A DNA stretch of 64,000 nt from Oleiagrimonas citrea (GTDB lineage: Bacteria; Pseudomonadota; Gammaproteobacteria; Xanthomonadales; Rhodanobacteraceae), in contig NZ_JAAZQD010000004.1 of assembly GCF_012395255.1 (NCBI RefSeq), positions 62,001 through 126,000 of the forward strand, given 5' to 3'. Below the pieces are notes generated by a model, which saw only the letters and a program-made list of their open reading frames with translations, had not been told where the DNA came from and made no database searches. The translations under genes were made by a program, and so were the position numbers. Of the stretch, positions 1-9,772 are shown in pieces. Numbering within the stretch: position 1 is the stretch's first letter; every line of letters starts with the position of its first letter.

Positions 1-697
1 CTACGATCTCGACAGCGCCATGGACGCGTTCGCACCGGCGGTCGGTCCGCATACGCGCATTCTGCCGCTGCTGAATGGAATGCGGCATCTGGAGGTGCTG
101 CGCGAGCGGTTCGGCCACGAAGCGGTGCTGGGCGGCCTGTGCCTGATTTCCGCCGCGCTCGATGCGGAGGGGCGGATCCAGCATTTTGCGCCTGCCCACA
201 AACTGGTCTTCGGCGAACTGGATCCGCAGGCCACGTCGTCCGAGCCGGCCGTGCTGAAGGTGCTCGACGACGCCGGCTTCGACGTGCGGTTGAGCGAAAA
301 CATCCGCCAGGAAATGTGGGAGAAGTGGGTGCTGATCGCCAACCTCGCCGGCATCACCTGCCTGATGCGCGCTTCGGTCGGCGACATCATCGCGGCCGGC
401 GCCGGGGATCTGGCGCTGAAGCTCTGGGACGAATGCGCTGCTGTCGCCACGCAGTGCGGATATCCACCGGGCGAGGAAGCCACGCAGCGGGTGCGCCGGA
501 TCATCACGGACGTCGACTCGGTGCTGATGGCGTCGATGCTGCGCGATGTCGAGAGCGGCAGCCGCACCGAGGGCGATCATATCCTCGGCGATCTGCTGCG
601 TCGCGGCGGCGAGGGCAATTATCCGGTGCTGCGCGCCGCGCATTTGCACGTGAGGGCCTACGAGGCGCGTCGCGAACGGGTCACGCAGGGCAAGTGA
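1..697 (+). CDS. Ketopantoate reductase family protein (5' end outside window)
   Basis: Partial gene; reading frame opens at base 2 and ends at TGA 695-697. The visible part covers the end of the NADPH-binding domain (LPLLNGMRH) and the helical C-terminal domain of 2-dehydropantoate 2-reductases, with the typical 'EKWVLIANLAGITCLMR' stretch containing the Lys/Asn active-site region. Family members reduce ketopantoate to pantoate for CoA synthesis, but many paralogues have unknown substrates. A second family member follows 69 bp downstream, so which of the two is the true PanE cannot be decided here. Confidence 0.85.
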   Translation, partial: YDLDSAMDAFAPAVGPHTRILPLLNGMRHLEVLRERFGHEAVLGGLCLISAALDAEGRIQHFAPAHKLVFGELDPQATSSEPAVLKVLDDAGFDVRLSENIRQEMWEKWVLIANLAGITCLMRASVGDIIAAGAGDLALKLWDECAAVATQCGYPPGEEATQRVRRIITDVDSVLMASMLRDVESGSRTEGDHILGDLLRRGGEGNYPVLRAAHLHVRAYEARRERVTQGK

Positions 698-766
698 CGG
701 CGGGCTCGGCGCCGCCACGCACACAGGTACGCTAGGCTGTCGGCACCCGGTACGAGCGCGCAAGCC

Positions 767-1795
767 ATGAACGAGCCGCATCCCGAGATTGCCGTGATCG
801 GCGCTGGCAGCATCGGCTGCTTCGTGGGCGGTCATCTGGGCATGCAGACGCGGGTGCGGTTGGTGGGACGCGAGCGCGTGCGCGCCGTGATTGCCGAACA
901 TGGCATGCGTCTGACCGATCTGGATGGCGGGCGCGTCGAACGCTTGCCGCAGGATCTGGACTACGTCACCGACATCACGGTCGCGCGCACCGCGGAACTG
1001 GTGCTGATCACGGTCAAGTCCGACGACACGCCCGCGGTGGCGCAGGCGCTAGCGCCCGTGCTGCGCGAGAGCGCCGTGGTGCTCAGTCTGCAGAACGGCC
1101 TGCAGAACGTGCCTGTGCTGCGCGAGGCGCTGCCGAAGTGCACGGTCCTGGCTGGCATGGTGCCTTTCAATGTGTTGCACCGTGGACACGGCCGGCTGCA
1201 TCGCGCCTCGGCCGGCACGCTCATGGCCGAGCGGCATGCCGCGCTGGCGCCGTTCGCGGCGACCTTTGCAGCCTGTGGTCTGCCGCTGGAACTGCGCGAT
1301 GACATGCGCGAAGTGCAGTGGGCCAAGCTGCTGCTCAATCTCAACAATGGCGTCAACGCGCTGTCGGACTTGCCGTTGCGCGAGGAGCTGGCGCTGCGCG
1401 ACTACCGCAGATGCCTGGCGTTGCTGCAGGACGAGGCGCTGCGCGCGCTGAAGGCGGCGGGTATCCGCCCCGCGCGCCTGACGCCGTTGCCGGCGCGCTG
1501 GTTGCCCACGCTGTTGCGTGCGCCGGATGCCGTGTTCGGCTTGCTGGCGCAGCGCCTGCTGGCGATCGATCCGTTGGCGCGTTCCTCGACCTGGGAAGAC
1601 CTGGCCGCGGGCCGGCGCACCGAAATCGAGCACATCAACGGTGAGGTGGTCCGTCTGGCCTCGCGACAAGGAATGCCCGCACCGGCCAATGCGCGGCTGT
1701 TGGCGTTGGTGCACGAAGCCGAACAGGGCGATCGTCGCATCTGGCGTCGCAGCGAGCTTTGGGACGAACTGCGCACCGCAGCGGAGTCGCGCTAG
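767..1795 (+). CDS. panE: 2-dehydropantoate 2-reductase (ketopantoate reductase)
   Basis: 342 residues, normal to slightly long for the family. N-terminal Rossmann motif GAGSIGCFVGGHL (residues 12-24) binds NADPH; 'LSLQNGLQNV' is the family's central loop; 'QWAKLLLNLNNGVNAL' carries the conserved Lys and Asn of the C-terminal domain. It would catalyse NADPH-dependent reduction of ketopantoate to pantoate in the cytoplasm. It follows a paralogue on the same strand. The symbol is assigned by family; the actual pathway role may belong to either copy. Confidence 0.85.
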   Translation: MNEPHPEIAVIGAGSIGCFVGGHLGMQTRVRLVGRERVRAVIAEHGMRLTDLDGGRVERLPQDLDYVTDITVARTAELVLITVKSDDTPAVAQALAPVLRESAVVLSLQNGLQNVPVLREALPKCTVLAGMVPFNVLHRGHGRLHRASAGTLMAERHAALAPFAATFAACGLPLELRDDMREVQWAKLLLNLNNGVNALSDLPLREELALRDYRRCLALLQDEALRALKAAGIRPARLTPLPARWLPTLLRAPDAVFGLLAQRLLAIDPLARSSTWEDLAAGRRTEIEHINGEVVRLASRQGMPAPANARLLALVHEAEQGDRRIWRRSELWDELRTAAESR

Positions 1796-1812
1796 CCTGT
1801 TTTCGCGACACG

Positions 1813-2262
1813 ATGTCACAGGCGAACGAAACCGAGGCGTGCGATCCTTCTGTCGCCGCACGTGACTGCGGCATGTGGCTTTCCGGGGTTCGCTGCTTGA
1901 TCTTCTCGCGCCGACAATTCCGTGTGCTGGCTTGGCTGTGCCTGTCCGCGCTCGTCCTGACTGCGGTCGCGCCCGTGGTTTCGCGGGTGCTCATGCCGCC
2001 GATGACGATGGCCGCGGACTGCGGTCCGACGGTCGGCCACACGGCATCCGAAGGACACGGCACGCCGCATGGCGCGCCGCTGGATGCTTGCGCGTACTGC
2101 AGCCTGTTCTGCCACATTCCGCTGCAGGTGGGTGTGCCGCCGGCACTCGTGCTGGCCGCGCCGCTGCCGCCGCTGCCGCCAGCCGGTCCGGCACCGCTCG
2201 TCGACACGCCGTATTCCATCCTTGCTTCGCATCCTCGGGGACCGCCGCAGGCGCAGGCCTGA
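1813..2262 (+). CDS. DUF2946 family membrane-associated protein, probably copper related
   Basis: 149 residues from ATG 1813; an in-frame ATG at 1873 is an alternative start and no strong ribosome site decides. One hydrophobic segment follows an Arg-rich stretch, and a His/Cys-rich centre ends in DACAYCSLFCHIP, the cysteine signature of DUF2946. Such genes commonly sit next to copper-related TonB receptors, as here (next gene starts about 70 bp downstream, same strand). The sequence suggests a periplasm-facing metal-binding role, but no reaction is known. Family call firm, function inferred from neighbour. Confidence 0.72.
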   Translation: MSQANETEACDPSVAARDCGMWLSGVRCLIFSRRQFRVLAWLCLSALVLTAVAPVVSRVLMPPMTMAADCGPTVGHTASEGHGTPHGAPLDACAYCSLFCHIPLQVGVPPALVLAAPLPPLPPAGPAPLVDTPYSILASHPRGPPQAQA

Positions 2263-2331
2263 TTGCTGTCTCCACACCGCGCAGGGCCGATGGCCGTGCG
2301 CGGCGATGCGTATTGTTTGCAGGATGAATCC

Positions 2332-4491
2332 ATGTTTCCTCTTTCCCCGAAAGGGCGTGCCTGCGCGCGCCGTACTCTCGCGGCCGGCATTGCGCTGGCC
2401 CTGACTTTTCCTCTTGCCGTCTCGGCAGCGCCTTCGCAGCCTGCGTCGCACAAGCACGATGCCAAAACCGATCGGGCCCAGGCGCTGCAGCCGGTGGTCG
2501 TGACCGCACCGATGCAGGATGCGCCGCTGACCGTGACGCTCGATCCGAAGGCGGCGCACCAGCCGGTGCCGGCCAGCGACGGCGCGGACCTGCTGAAGAC
2601 CGTTCCCGGCTTCGACACCATCCGCAAGGGCGGCAGCAACGGCGATCCGGTGCTGCGCGGCATGGTCGGTTCGCGCCTGAACATTCTCGTAGACGGCGGC
2701 CAGATCGCCGGTGGCTGTCCGTCGCGCATGGACCCGCCGACGGCCTACATTGCGCCCGAGCTGTACGACAAGGTGACCATCATCAAGGGGCCGGAAACCG
2801 TGCTCTACGGTCCCGGCAACTCGGCCGGCACGGTGCTTTTCCAGCGCGAGCATGAGCGCTACGACGAACCCGGCTGGTCGTTCGACGGCAGCCTGCTGGG
2901 CGGCACGCGCGGGCGCAACGATCAGATGGTCGACCTGCGCGCCGGTACGCCGCAAGGCTATCTGGAGGTGGCCGCCAATCACACGCGCGCCGGCGACTAC
3001 GAGGACGGCTCCGGGCATCGTGTGCACAGCCGCTACGAGCGCTGGAACGTCGACACCACACTCGGCTGGACGCCCAGCGACGATACCCGCGTGGAGCTCA
3101 CGGCCGGTCGCGGTAATGGTCAGGCCGCGTATGCGTTCAGCGGCATGGACGGCGCGCAGTTTCTGCGCAAGAGCGCGGCACTGCACGTGGTGCAGAAGCA
3201 CCTGAGCACGCATTTCACCAAGCTGGATGCCCGCGTGTACACCAACTATGCCGATCACGTGATGGACAACTTCACGCTGCGCCATCCCGATCCGAACAGC
3301 CGGATGCCGATGGCCATGGCCAGCAATGTCGATCGGCGCACGGTCGGTGGTCGCCTGGCCGGCACTTTCGAGTGGAGTGACGACGTGCGTCTGACGGCCG
3401 GCTTCGATGGTTCCGGCAATGTGCACAGCGCGCGCAACGGCGGCCCGCCGGGCAGCATGAACTACTACAAGGAGCTGCCGCGAGTCCGCGATGCCCGCAT
3501 CGAGACGGCCGGGGCGTTCGCCGAGCTGCACTGGGACCTGACGGAGCGGCAGCGACTGATTTCCGGTGCGCGTCTGGACCGCGCGCATGCGCACGGTTAT
3601 CACCTGAAGGCCGATGGCATGTCGTCCGGCATGGCTGGCATGACCTCGAGCACGGCCATGAGCGGCGGTATGGGCATGATGATGGATGCCACGCCCACGG
3701 TCGCGGCCAGCCGCAGCGACACGCTGCCGTCGGGCTTCGTCCGCTACGAGCGCGATCTGGCCTCTGCGCCCGCTACCTTCTATGCCGGCATCGGCCATGT
3801 CGAGCGCTTCCCGGATTACTGGGAACTGTTCGGCCAGCACGTCGACACGTCGCGGAGCGCCTTCCTGCACACGCGCCCGGAACGCACCACCCAGCTCGAC
3901 ATCGGCCTGCAATATCGCGATGCACGCACCAAGGCGTGGGTCTCCGGTTATTACGGCGCGATCGCGGATTTCATCCTGATCCATTACCCCACGGGCATGA
4001 CCACCGGCGCGGTGCGCAACGTCGACGCACGCATCGCCGGCGGCGAGGCCGGAGTCACCCATGCGCTGACGAAGCGCTGGAAAGTCGATGCCACGCTGGC
4101 CTATGCCTGGGGTGCAAACCGCACCGAGCATCGCCCGCTACCGCAGATGCCGCCGCTGGATCTGAAGCTGGGTCTGACCTACGACACCGGGAAATGGTCG
4201 GTCGGCGGGCTGTGGCGCGGCGTGGTCGCGCAGCACCGCGTGGCGGTGGGCGAGGGCAACATCGTCGGCCAGGATCTCGGTCCGACGCCCGGTTTTGCCG
4301 TGTTCTCGCTTAACGGCGGCGTTCGCCTCGACGATGCACTGACGCTCAGCGCGGGCATCGACAACCTGTTCAACCGCACCTACGCCGAGCACATCAACGC
4401 GTCGTCGGTGGAATTGGCCGGTTACGTCAATACGGTGCGCGTGAACGAGCCGGGTCGCACGGCCTGGATCAAGCTGGCGGTACACATGTAG
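2332..4491 (+). CDS. TonB-dependent copper receptor, OprC-like
   Basis: 719 residues from ATG 2332 (AGGA about 8 bp upstream). Residues 1-33 form a signal peptide ending LAVSAA. The plug contains LNILVDGGQ and GCPSRMDPP, and the barrel ends in a family-typical C-terminus (IKLAVHM). Cys129-x3-Met133 and His309-x-Met311 match the CxxxM / HxM copper ligands described for Pseudomonas OprC. A Met-rich loop (about residues 430-453, MSSGMAGM...MGMMMD) is predicted extracellular. It should bind copper at the outer membrane and import it with TonB energy. It pairs with the upstream DUF2946 gene. Confidence 0.88.
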   Translation: MFPLSPKGRACARRTLAAGIALALTFPLAVSAAPSQPASHKHDAKTDRAQALQPVVVTAPMQDAPLTVTLDPKAAHQPVPASDGADLLKTVPGFDTIRKGGSNGDPVLRGMVGSRLNILVDGGQIAGGCPSRMDPPTAYIAPELYDKVTIIKGPETVLYGPGNSAGTVLFQREHERYDEPGWSFDGSLLGGTRGRNDQMVDLRAGTPQGYLEVAANHTRAGDYEDGSGHRVHSRYERWNVDTTLGWTPSDDTRVELTAGRGNGQAAYAFSGMDGAQFLRKSAALHVVQKHLSTHFTKLDARVYTNYADHVMDNFTLRHPDPNSRMPMAMASNVDRRTVGGRLAGTFEWSDDVRLTAGFDGSGNVHSARNGGPPGSMNYYKELPRVRDARIETAGAFAELHWDLTERQRLISGARLDRAHAHGYHLKADGMSSGMAGMTSSTAMSGGMGMMMDATPTVAASRSDTLPSGFVRYERDLASAPATFYAGIGHVERFPDYWELFGQHVDTSRSAFLHTRPERTTQLDIGLQYRDARTKAWVSGYYGAIADFILIHYPTGMTTGAVRNVDARIAGGEAGVTHALTKRWKVDATLAYAWGANRTEHRPLPQMPPLDLKLGLTYDTGKWSVGGLWRGVVAQHRVAVGEGNIVGQDLGPTPGFAVFSLNGGVRLDDALTLSAGIDNLFNRTYAEHINASSVELAGYVNTVRVNEPGRTAWIKLAVHM

Positions 4492-4511
4492 CGCTCATGA
4501 CCAGTCGTCAG

Positions 4512-4560
4512 GTGACGGCGGCGCATGCGGCCGTCACAATAGGGCGCCCTGGCGGCGCCC
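4512..4560. terminator. Two adjacent inverted repeats between the receptor gene and trpG
   Basis: GTGACGGC (4512-4519) pairs with GCCGTCAC (4530-4537), and GGGCGCC (4542-4548) pairs with GGCGCCC (4554-4560). They sit just after the receptor stop codon and before trpG. There is no T-run, so a factor-independent terminator is doubtful; mRNA 3'-end protection or a leader structure for trpG are alternatives. Confidence 0.35.
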
Positions 4561-4586
4561 GTGCCGCTCCATCGAGGACATGCTCC

Positions 4587-5183
4587 GTGCTGTTGATGAT
4601 CGACAACTACGACAGTTTCACCTGGAACCTGGTGCAGTACCTGGGCGAGCTGGGCCAGCCGGTGAAGGTGGTGCGCAACGATGCGCTCGATGTCGACGGC
4701 ATCCGCGCGCTCAAGCCCTCGCGCATCATGATCTCGCCCGGGCCGGGTACACCCGACGACGCCGGCGTGTCGCTGGCGGCGATCGAGCAGCTTGGCGCGG
4801 AGATTCCGATCTTCGGCGTGTGCCTGGGCCATCAGTCCATCGGCCAGATCTACGGCGGGGAAGTAGTGCGTGCCAAGCAGATCATGCACGGCAAGACCTC
4901 GCCGGTGCGCCACCGCGGCCAGGGCGTGTTCGCCGGGCTGCCGGACCCGCTGGAGGCCACGCGCTACCATTCGCTGGTGGTGGCGCCGGATTCGGTGCCG
5001 GACTGTCTGGAGATCACGGCCTGGACCGAAAACCCCGATGGCAGCCTGGACGAGATCATGGGTCTCCGGCACAAGACGCTGCCGGTCGAGGGCGTGCAGT
5101 TCCACCCGGAGTCGATCCTGACCCGTCAGGGGCATGATCTGCTGCGCAATTTCCTCGGTTTGCCGCTGCCCAAGGCAGCCTGA
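4587..5183 (+). CDS. trpG: Anthranilate synthase component II (glutamine amidotransferase)
   Basis: 198 residues. The GTG at 4587 ([11 protein letters not shown]) is preferred over the upstream ATG at 4497 because it matches family N-termini and has GAGG upstream. Class I amidotransferase triad: Cys in GVCLGHQ, His and Glu in VQFHPES. It hydrolyses glutamine and passes ammonia to TrpE to make anthranilate from chorismate; it may also serve PabB. TrpE is not in this window. trpD and trpC follow on the same strand, the usual xanthomonad order. Confidence 0.95.
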   Translation: MLLMIDNYDSFTWNLVQYLGELGQPVKVVRNDALDVDGIRALKPSRIMISPGPGTPDDAGVSLAAIEQLGAEIPIFGVCLGHQSIGQIYGGEVVRAKQIMHGKTSPVRHRGQGVFAGLPDPLEATRYHSLVVAPDSVPDCLEITAWTENPDGSLDEIMGLRHKTLPVEGVQFHPESILTRQGHDLLRNFLGLPLPKAA

Positions 5184-5210
5184 CACAAATACGTACACGG
5201 AGTCGCTTTC

Positions 5211-6245
5211 ATGGCTTTCACCCCGCACGAGGCGTTGCAGCGCACCATCGAGCATCGCGAAATCTTCCACGACGAGATGATCGAGTTGATGCGCGAGATC
5301 ATGGGCGGCAAGGTCAGTCCCTTGATGACCGCGGCGATCCTGACCGGTCTTCGGGTGAAGAAGGAAACCATCGGCGAGATCACTGGCGCGGCGCGCGTGA
5401 TGCGTGAGCTGTCGACGCCGGTCCCGGCGCGCGGCACCGAGCACCTGGTCGACATCGTCGGTACCGGCGGCGACGGTGCGTCGAGTTTCAACATCTCCAC
5501 CACGGCGATGTTCGTCGCCGCGGCGGCGGGCGCCAAGGTGGCCAAGCACGGCGGCCGCAGCGTGTCGTCGAAGTCGGGCAGCGCGGACCTGCTGGAATCG
5601 CTGGGCGCGCGCATCGACCTGACGCCGAAGCAGGTCGCGGACTGTCTGGACGAGACCGGCATCGGCTTCATGTACGCCCCGAACCATCATCCGGCGATGA
5701 AGGTCGTCGCGCCGGTGCGCAAGGAAATGGGCGTGCGCACGCTGTTCAACATCCTCGGTCCGCTGACCAATCCGGCTGGCGCGCCGAACATCCTGATGGG
5801 CGTGTTTCACGAGGATCTGGTCGGTATCCAGGTGCGCGTGCTTGAACGCTTGGGAGTATGGCGTGCGCTGGTGGTGTACGGCCGCGACGGCCTGGACGAG
5901 ATTTCGCTGGGTGCAACGACCAAGGTCGGCGAGTTGCGCGACGGCATGGTGCGCGAGTACGAGATCGAACCGGAGGAATACGGTCTGGCGATGGCGTCCA
6001 GCCGCAACCTGCGCGTGGATAATGCCGAGGAATCGATGCGCATGGTGCGCGAGGTGCTGGCCGGCACGCCGGGCGTGGCCCGCGACATCGTGCAGTTGAA
6101 TGCCGGTGCGGCGCTGTATACGGCCGGTAGCGCCGACAGCATCGACAGCGGCATTCACTCCGCGCGCGAGGCCATCGAGAGCGGCGCGGCCGAGCGCAAG
6201 ATGCTCGATTTCGTGGCCGCGACAAAGCGTCTGGCGGGCGATTGA
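5211..6245 (+). CDS. trpD: Anthranilate phosphoribosyltransferase
   Basis: 344 residues, the standard length. It transfers the phosphoribosyl group of PRPP to anthranilate, the second step of tryptophan synthesis. Visible motifs: [15 protein letters not shown] (PRPP binding), [18 protein letters not shown] (anthranilate and phosphate contacts) and [12 protein letters not shown]. It starts 27 bp after trpG with a GGAG-containing ribosome site and is followed 77 bp later by trpC. Cytoplasmic. Confidence 0.97.
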   Translation: MAFTPHEALQRTIEHREIFHDEMIELMREIMGGKVSPLMTAAILTGLRVKKETIGEITGAARVMRELSTPVPARGTEHLVDIVGTGGDGASSFNISTTAMFVAAAAGAKVAKHGGRSVSSKSGSADLLESLGARIDLTPKQVADCLDETGIGFMYAPNHHPAMKVVAPVRKEMGVRTLFNILGPLTNPAGAPNILMGVFHEDLVGIQVRVLERLGVWRALVVYGRDGLDEISLGATTKVGELRDGMVREYEIEPEEYGLAMASSRNLRVDNAEESMRMVREVLAGTPGVARDIVQLNAGAALYTAGSADSIDSGIHSAREAIESGAAERKMLDFVAATKRLAGD

Positions 6246-6322
6246 CGCGGGGGTGCAACATCGGCGGCGTTTGCCGTTAAGATGCGAGCCGAGTCGACCT
6301 TCCTCCATTCCCCGTTTCGACC

Positions 6323-7114
6323 ATGTCTGACATCCTTCATCGCATTCTCGCCCGCAAGACCGAGGAAATCGCCGAGCGCGAAGCCCAGCTGCCGTTGAAG
6401 GAGCTGGCTGCACGCTGTGCGGACCTGCCCGAGACGCGCGGCTTCGCTGCAGCGATGGAAGCGCGCATCGACGCCGGCGATCCGGCGGTGATCGCCGAGG
6501 TCAAGAAGGCCAGTCCGAGCAAGGGCGTGATCCGCGACGACTTCGATCCGGCCCGGATCGCCAAGGCTTATGCCGAGGCGGGTGCGGCGTGTCTTTCGGT
6601 GCTGACCGACAAGGATTTCTTCCAGGGCAGCGAGGCCTTCCTGAAAGCGGCACGCGATGCCTGCAGTCTTCCGGTGTTGCGCAAGGATTTCATCGTTGCG
6701 CCGTACCAGGTGTACGAGGCGCGCACGATCGGCGCCGATTGCATTTTGCTGATTGTCGCGGCGCTGGAGGACGATGCGCTGCTGGAACTGACCCTGCTGG
6801 CTGCGCAGTTGAACATGGACGTGCTGGTGGAAGTGCACGACCTCGACGAGCTGGATCGCGCGCTGGCGGTACCGGCGTCGCTGATCGGCGTCAACAACCG
6901 CAACCTGCGTACGTTCAAGACCTCGCTCGACACCTCGATGGACTTGCGCGACTACGTGCCCTACGACCGCGTGCTGGTCACCGAGAGCGGCATCCGTTCG
7001 CCGGAGGACGTCGAGCGGATGCGCGAGGCCGGCATCGAGGGATTCCTGGTCGGTGAGGCATTCATGCGCGCCGAGGACCCGGGTGCGGAATTGAAGCGGT
7101 TGTTCTTCAGCTGA
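6323..7114 (+). CDS. trpC: Indole-3-glycerol phosphate synthase
   Basis: 263 residues, a complete monofunctional (beta/alpha)8 enzyme not fused to TrpF. Motifs include [13 protein letters not shown] (catalytic Lys loop), [20 protein letters not shown] and VTESGI. It closes the indole ring by decarboxylating CdRP to indole-3-glycerol phosphate. It ends five bases before the next gene, so the following HAD phosphatase is probably co-transcribed. trpF, trpB and trpA are not in the window. Confidence 0.97.
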   Translation: MSDILHRILARKTEEIAEREAQLPLKELAARCADLPETRGFAAAMEARIDAGDPAVIAEVKKASPSKGVIRDDFDPARIAKAYAEAGAACLSVLTDKDFFQGSEAFLKAARDACSLPVLRKDFIVAPYQVYEARTIGADCILLIVAALEDDALLELTLLAAQLNMDVLVEVHDLDELDRALAVPASLIGVNNRNLRTFKTSLDTSMDLRDYVPYDRVLVTESGIRSPEDVERMREAGIEGFLVGEAFMRAEDPGAELKRLFFS

Positions 7115-7119
7115 CGACG

Positions 7120-7815
7120 ATGCGTGCAGAAAGGGAAGCGGACGCCGGGGCCGAGGCTGCTCCGGTATCGCGCGTCGTGCTGTTCGATTTCGATGGCGTG
7201 GTGCTGCGCGGCGATGCCTTCGCGGCGTTCGTGCGCGCACGCCTGGAACGCCGACGTTGGCGCAAGTGGCTGGGCCTCGGTCTGTGCGTGCCGCTCCTGC
7301 CGACGCTGCCGTTCACCCGGCGCTGGGCCGTCAAGGCATTGATCTTCGCCGTGCTGTGCGGTCTGCGCGAGGACGGCTATCGTCGCCTGGCGCGGGATTT
7401 CGGCATCGAGCTGGTGCGTCAGCCGCGCCGTTTCCACCGCCCGGCGCTCACGCGGCTGCGGCAGCATCTGAGCGACGGCGATCGGGTCATCGTGGTGACG
7501 GGGTGCGAAGAGACCCTGGTGCGCAGCATCTTCGACGAGCTCGGTCTGCGCGATCTTCCGATTCTGGCCTCGCGCCTGCGAAGTGGTCGCCTGGGCATGC
7601 GCGTGCAGCTGCACAACGTCGGGGTGCGCAAGATCGAGTCGTTGAAGGGGGCCGGCGTCGAGCCGCCCTGGGCCGTGGCGTACGGCGATTCGGCCTACGA
7701 TCTGCCGATGCTGCGCGAAGCGGCGGAGGCGGTGCTGGTCAATGCTTCGCCAAAGTGGTGCAAGCGGGTCGAGCGGGAGCTGGGTCGTAGCGTCACTCGC
7801 GTACACTGGCACTGA
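7120..7815 (+). CDS. HAD-superfamily phosphatase (HAD-IB type)
   Basis: 231 residues. Motif I VVLFDFDGVVLRGD gives the nucleophilic and acid/base aspartates; motif II is VIVVTGC (Thr in place of Ser); the motif III/IV region contains AYGDSAYDLPML. A helical cap with a hydrophobic stretch (LGLGLCVPLLPTLPF) lies between motifs I and II, as in phosphoserine-phosphatase-like HAD-IB enzymes. Substrate cannot be told. The 5-bp spacing from trpC suggests translational coupling. A second HAD-IB gene lies at 9773. Confidence 0.75.
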   Translation: MRAEREADAGAEAAPVSRVVLFDFDGVVLRGDAFAAFVRARLERRRWRKWLGLGLCVPLLPTLPFTRRWAVKALIFAVLCGLREDGYRRLARDFGIELVRQPRRFHRPALTRLRQHLSDGDRVIVVTGCEETLVRSIFDELGLRDLPILASRLRSGRLGMRVQLHNVGVRKIESLKGAGVEPPWAVAYGDSAYDLPMLREAAEAVLVNASPKWCKRVERELGRSVTRVHWH

Positions 7816-7832
7816 GCCTTGCGCTCGTGCCG

Positions 7833-7848
7833 GCCGCATCCGTGCGGC
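7833..7848. terminator. Hairpin between convergent HAD phosphatase gene and clp
   Basis: GCCGCA / TGCGGC with a TCCG tetraloop, in the 51-bp gap between convergent stop codons, followed on the + strand by GTGTGTTT. Weak T-run; possible bidirectional terminator. Confidence 0.4.
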
Positions 7849-7866
7849 GCGGTGTGTTTCTCGGGG

Positions 7867-8562
7867 TCAGCGCGTGCCGCGCACCACGATGGTCTTGCCG
7901 GAGACGTCGATCATGCCCTGCTCCTCGAGCTGCTTAAGGACACGGCCGACCATCTCGCGCGAGCAGCCGACGATACGGCTCACTTCCTGGCGCGAGATGC
8001 GGATCTGGGTGCCATCCGGATGCGTCATCGCGTCTGGCTCGTCGCACAGGTCCAGCAGGGTGCGCGCGACGCGGTTGGTGACGTCCATGAACGCCATGCG
8101 GCTGACCTGACGCGAGGTGCGCAGCAGGCGGTTGGTCAGCTGGAAGCCGATCGCGAACAGCAGTTTCGGACATTCGTCCTTCAGCGTGCTCTCGAACAGC
8201 TGGAACAGGCGTTCGTAGCTGATTTCGGCCAGCTCGCAGGTGGTGCGCGTGCGCACCAGCGATTCGCGCTCCGACTGATCGACGAACAGACCCATTTCGC
8301 CGATGAACTGGCCGCGGTTGATGTAGGCCAGGATCAGTTCACGCCCGTTCTCGTCCTCGCTGCACACCGTCACCGAACCGTCGATGATGTAGTACAGCGT
8401 GTTGGCCGGGTCGCCCGGGCGGACGATGGCAGTCTTCTTCGGATAGCGACGACGATGGCAGTGCGCCAGAAAGCGCTCCATCGATTGCGGGTCGGGACCG
8501 AGCCCCCCGGGCGCGTGATGGCGGACGAATTGCTGCTGTAGCAGGTATTTTAGTTGGGCCAC
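7867..8562 (-). CDS. clp: CRP-family transcription regulator Clp
   Basis: 231 residues from GTG 8562 (GGAAG upstream; an in-frame stop lies just before). The cyclic-nucleotide-like beta-roll (about residues 28-140: RPGDPANTLYYIIDGSV, GEMGLF) is followed by a winged helix with SRQEVSRIVGCSREMVGRVL as helix-turn-helix. Very similar to Xanthomonas Clp, a global regulator of virulence, exoenzymes and biofilm. Glu100 sits where E. coli CRP has Ser83; in Xanthomonas Clp the corresponding Glu is tied to control by cyclic-di-GMP rather than cAMP. The gene is divergent from speD, as in xanthomonads. Confidence 0.93.
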   Translation of the reverse strand: MAQLKYLLQQQFVRHHAPGGLGPDPQSMERFLAHCHRRRYPKKTAIVRPGDPANTLYYIIDGSVTVCSEDENGRELILAYINRGQFIGEMGLFVDQSERESLVRTRTTCELAEISYERLFQLFESTLKDECPKLLFAIGFQLTNRLLRTSRQVSRMAFMDVTNRVARTLLDLCDEPDAMTHPDGTQIRISRQEVSRIVGCSREMVGRVLKQLEEQGMIDVSGKTIVVRGTR

Positions 8563-8938
8563 GATGTACTTCCGTCAGCGACAGTCAACGGGTCCCGCGG
8601 GAACTCCCCCTACGCGGAACCGGCATGCATCTCCATACTATAGCTATTTATGACTTGTGCGCCTAAGCCAAATCGGAAGCCATTTCGCACGGATGAACAT
8701 GCGTTCGCATTTGTGCCTTCCCACGACCTGTCTGGAGCGGGGAACAGGATACTTGCATCTCTTCAAATCCCCGCAGGCATGCCGCATAATTGCGCATTCC
8801 GGCGCGGCGCTTCTGTCGTGGCGCTGCGTTCCGTGCGGCGGGCAAGGGCATCCCTGCGATGGTCCCGCCCCGACCGCTGATCCCATCTTGCCGGTGACCT
8901 CTGCGCCAGAGCCGACCCGAGCATTCCGGAGGGTAGCC
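8563..8938. promoter_or_regulatory. Divergent clp / speD promoter region
   Basis: 376 bp without a gene. For speD: TTCAAA (8762-8767), 17 bp, CATAAT (8785-8790). For clp on the minus strand: TTAGGC (8661-8666), 18 bp, TATAGT (8637-8642). Both are weak at -35. The stretch before speD is open in the speD frame but does not resemble any protein family, so it is read as an untranslated leader. Confidence 0.45.
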
Positions 8939-9721
8939 GTGGTGAAACCGCTTCCGCGTCTTCGGCTCCAGGGCTTCAACAACCTTACCAAGGCCCTGAG
9001 CTTCAATATTTATGATGTCTGCTATGCCGTCTCCGAGGAGCAGCGGCAGCGCTATATCGAGTACATCGACGAAGCCTACGACGCCGACCGGTTGACGCAG
9101 ATCCTGACGGATGTGGCCGACATCATCGGCGCCAACGTGCTCAACATCGCACGCCAGGACTACGATCCGCAGGGCGCCTCCGTCACCATCCTCATCTCCG
9201 AGGAGCCGGTGGTCGAGAAGCTCGGCAAGGACTCGATCTCCGGCGCCGTGGCGCATCTGGACAAGAGCCACATCACCGTCCACACCTATCCGGAAACGCA
9301 TCCGCACAACGGCATCGCGACCTTCCGTGCGGACATCGACGTGGCCACCTGCGGCGTCATCTCGCCGCTGAAGGCGCTGAACTACCTGATCGACAGCTTC
9401 GAGTCCGACATTGTCATCATGGACTACCGCGTGCGCGGCTTCACCCGCGACGTGAAGGGCAAGAAGCACTACATCGACCACAAGATCAACTCGATCCAGG
9501 ACTATCTGGCGCGGCACATCCGCCAGAAGTACGAGATGTTCGATGTGAACGTGTATCAGGAGAACATGTTCCACACAAAGATGCACATCAAGGACTTCGA
9601 CCTCGATACCTATCTGTTCGAGGCGCATTCCGAGGAGCTGTCCTTCAAGGATCGCAAGCGCATCGAGTTGCTGGTGCGTCGCGAGATCGAAGAGCTGTTC
9701 CACGGCCGCAACCTGATGTGA
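8939..9721 (+). CDS. speD: S-adenosylmethionine decarboxylase proenzyme
   Basis: 260 residues from the first of two adjacent GTG codons (8939), which gives the family N-terminus [13 protein letters not shown] and has GGAGG six bases upstream. It is a pyruvoyl enzyme: the proenzyme cleaves itself before the Ser in [13 protein letters not shown], and that Ser becomes the pyruvoyl group. It makes decarboxylated SAM, the aminopropyl donor for spermidine. Other conserved parts: [18 protein letters not shown] and the C-terminal ELFHGRNL. No spermidine synthase gene is in the window. Confidence 0.97.
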   Translation: MVKPLPRLRLQGFNNLTKALSFNIYDVCYAVSEEQRQRYIEYIDEAYDADRLTQILTDVADIIGANVLNIARQDYDPQGASVTILISEEPVVEKLGKDSISGAVAHLDKSHITVHTYPETHPHNGIATFRADIDVATCGVISPLKALNYLIDSFESDIVIMDYRVRGFTRDVKGKKHYIDHKINSIQDYLARHIRQKYEMFDVNVYQENMFHTKMHIKDFDLDTYLFEAHSEELSFKDRKRIELLVRREIEELFHGRNLM

Positions 9722-9725
9722 CGAG

Positions 9726-9752
9726 ACGGTCCGCACGACGCGGGCCGTTTTC
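9726..9752 (+). terminator. Terminator after speD
   Basis: Nine-pair stem ACGGTCCGC (9726-9734) / GCGGGCCGT (9740-9748) with one G-T pair and loop ACGAC, running into TTTT. Just downstream of the speD stop. Confidence 0.7.
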
Positions 9753-9772
9753 ACATCGGTGAATGCCTCGAC

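Noticed and set aside
1816-4131. 771-codon open frame on the minus strand
   Set aside because: Lies opposite the copper receptor, Arg/His/Ala-rich without any domain pattern; a shadow caused by high GC at third positions.
8657-8938. N-terminal extension of speD
   Set aside because: Family N-terminus and a GGAGG ribosome site place the start at 8939; the upstream part is not conserved-looking.
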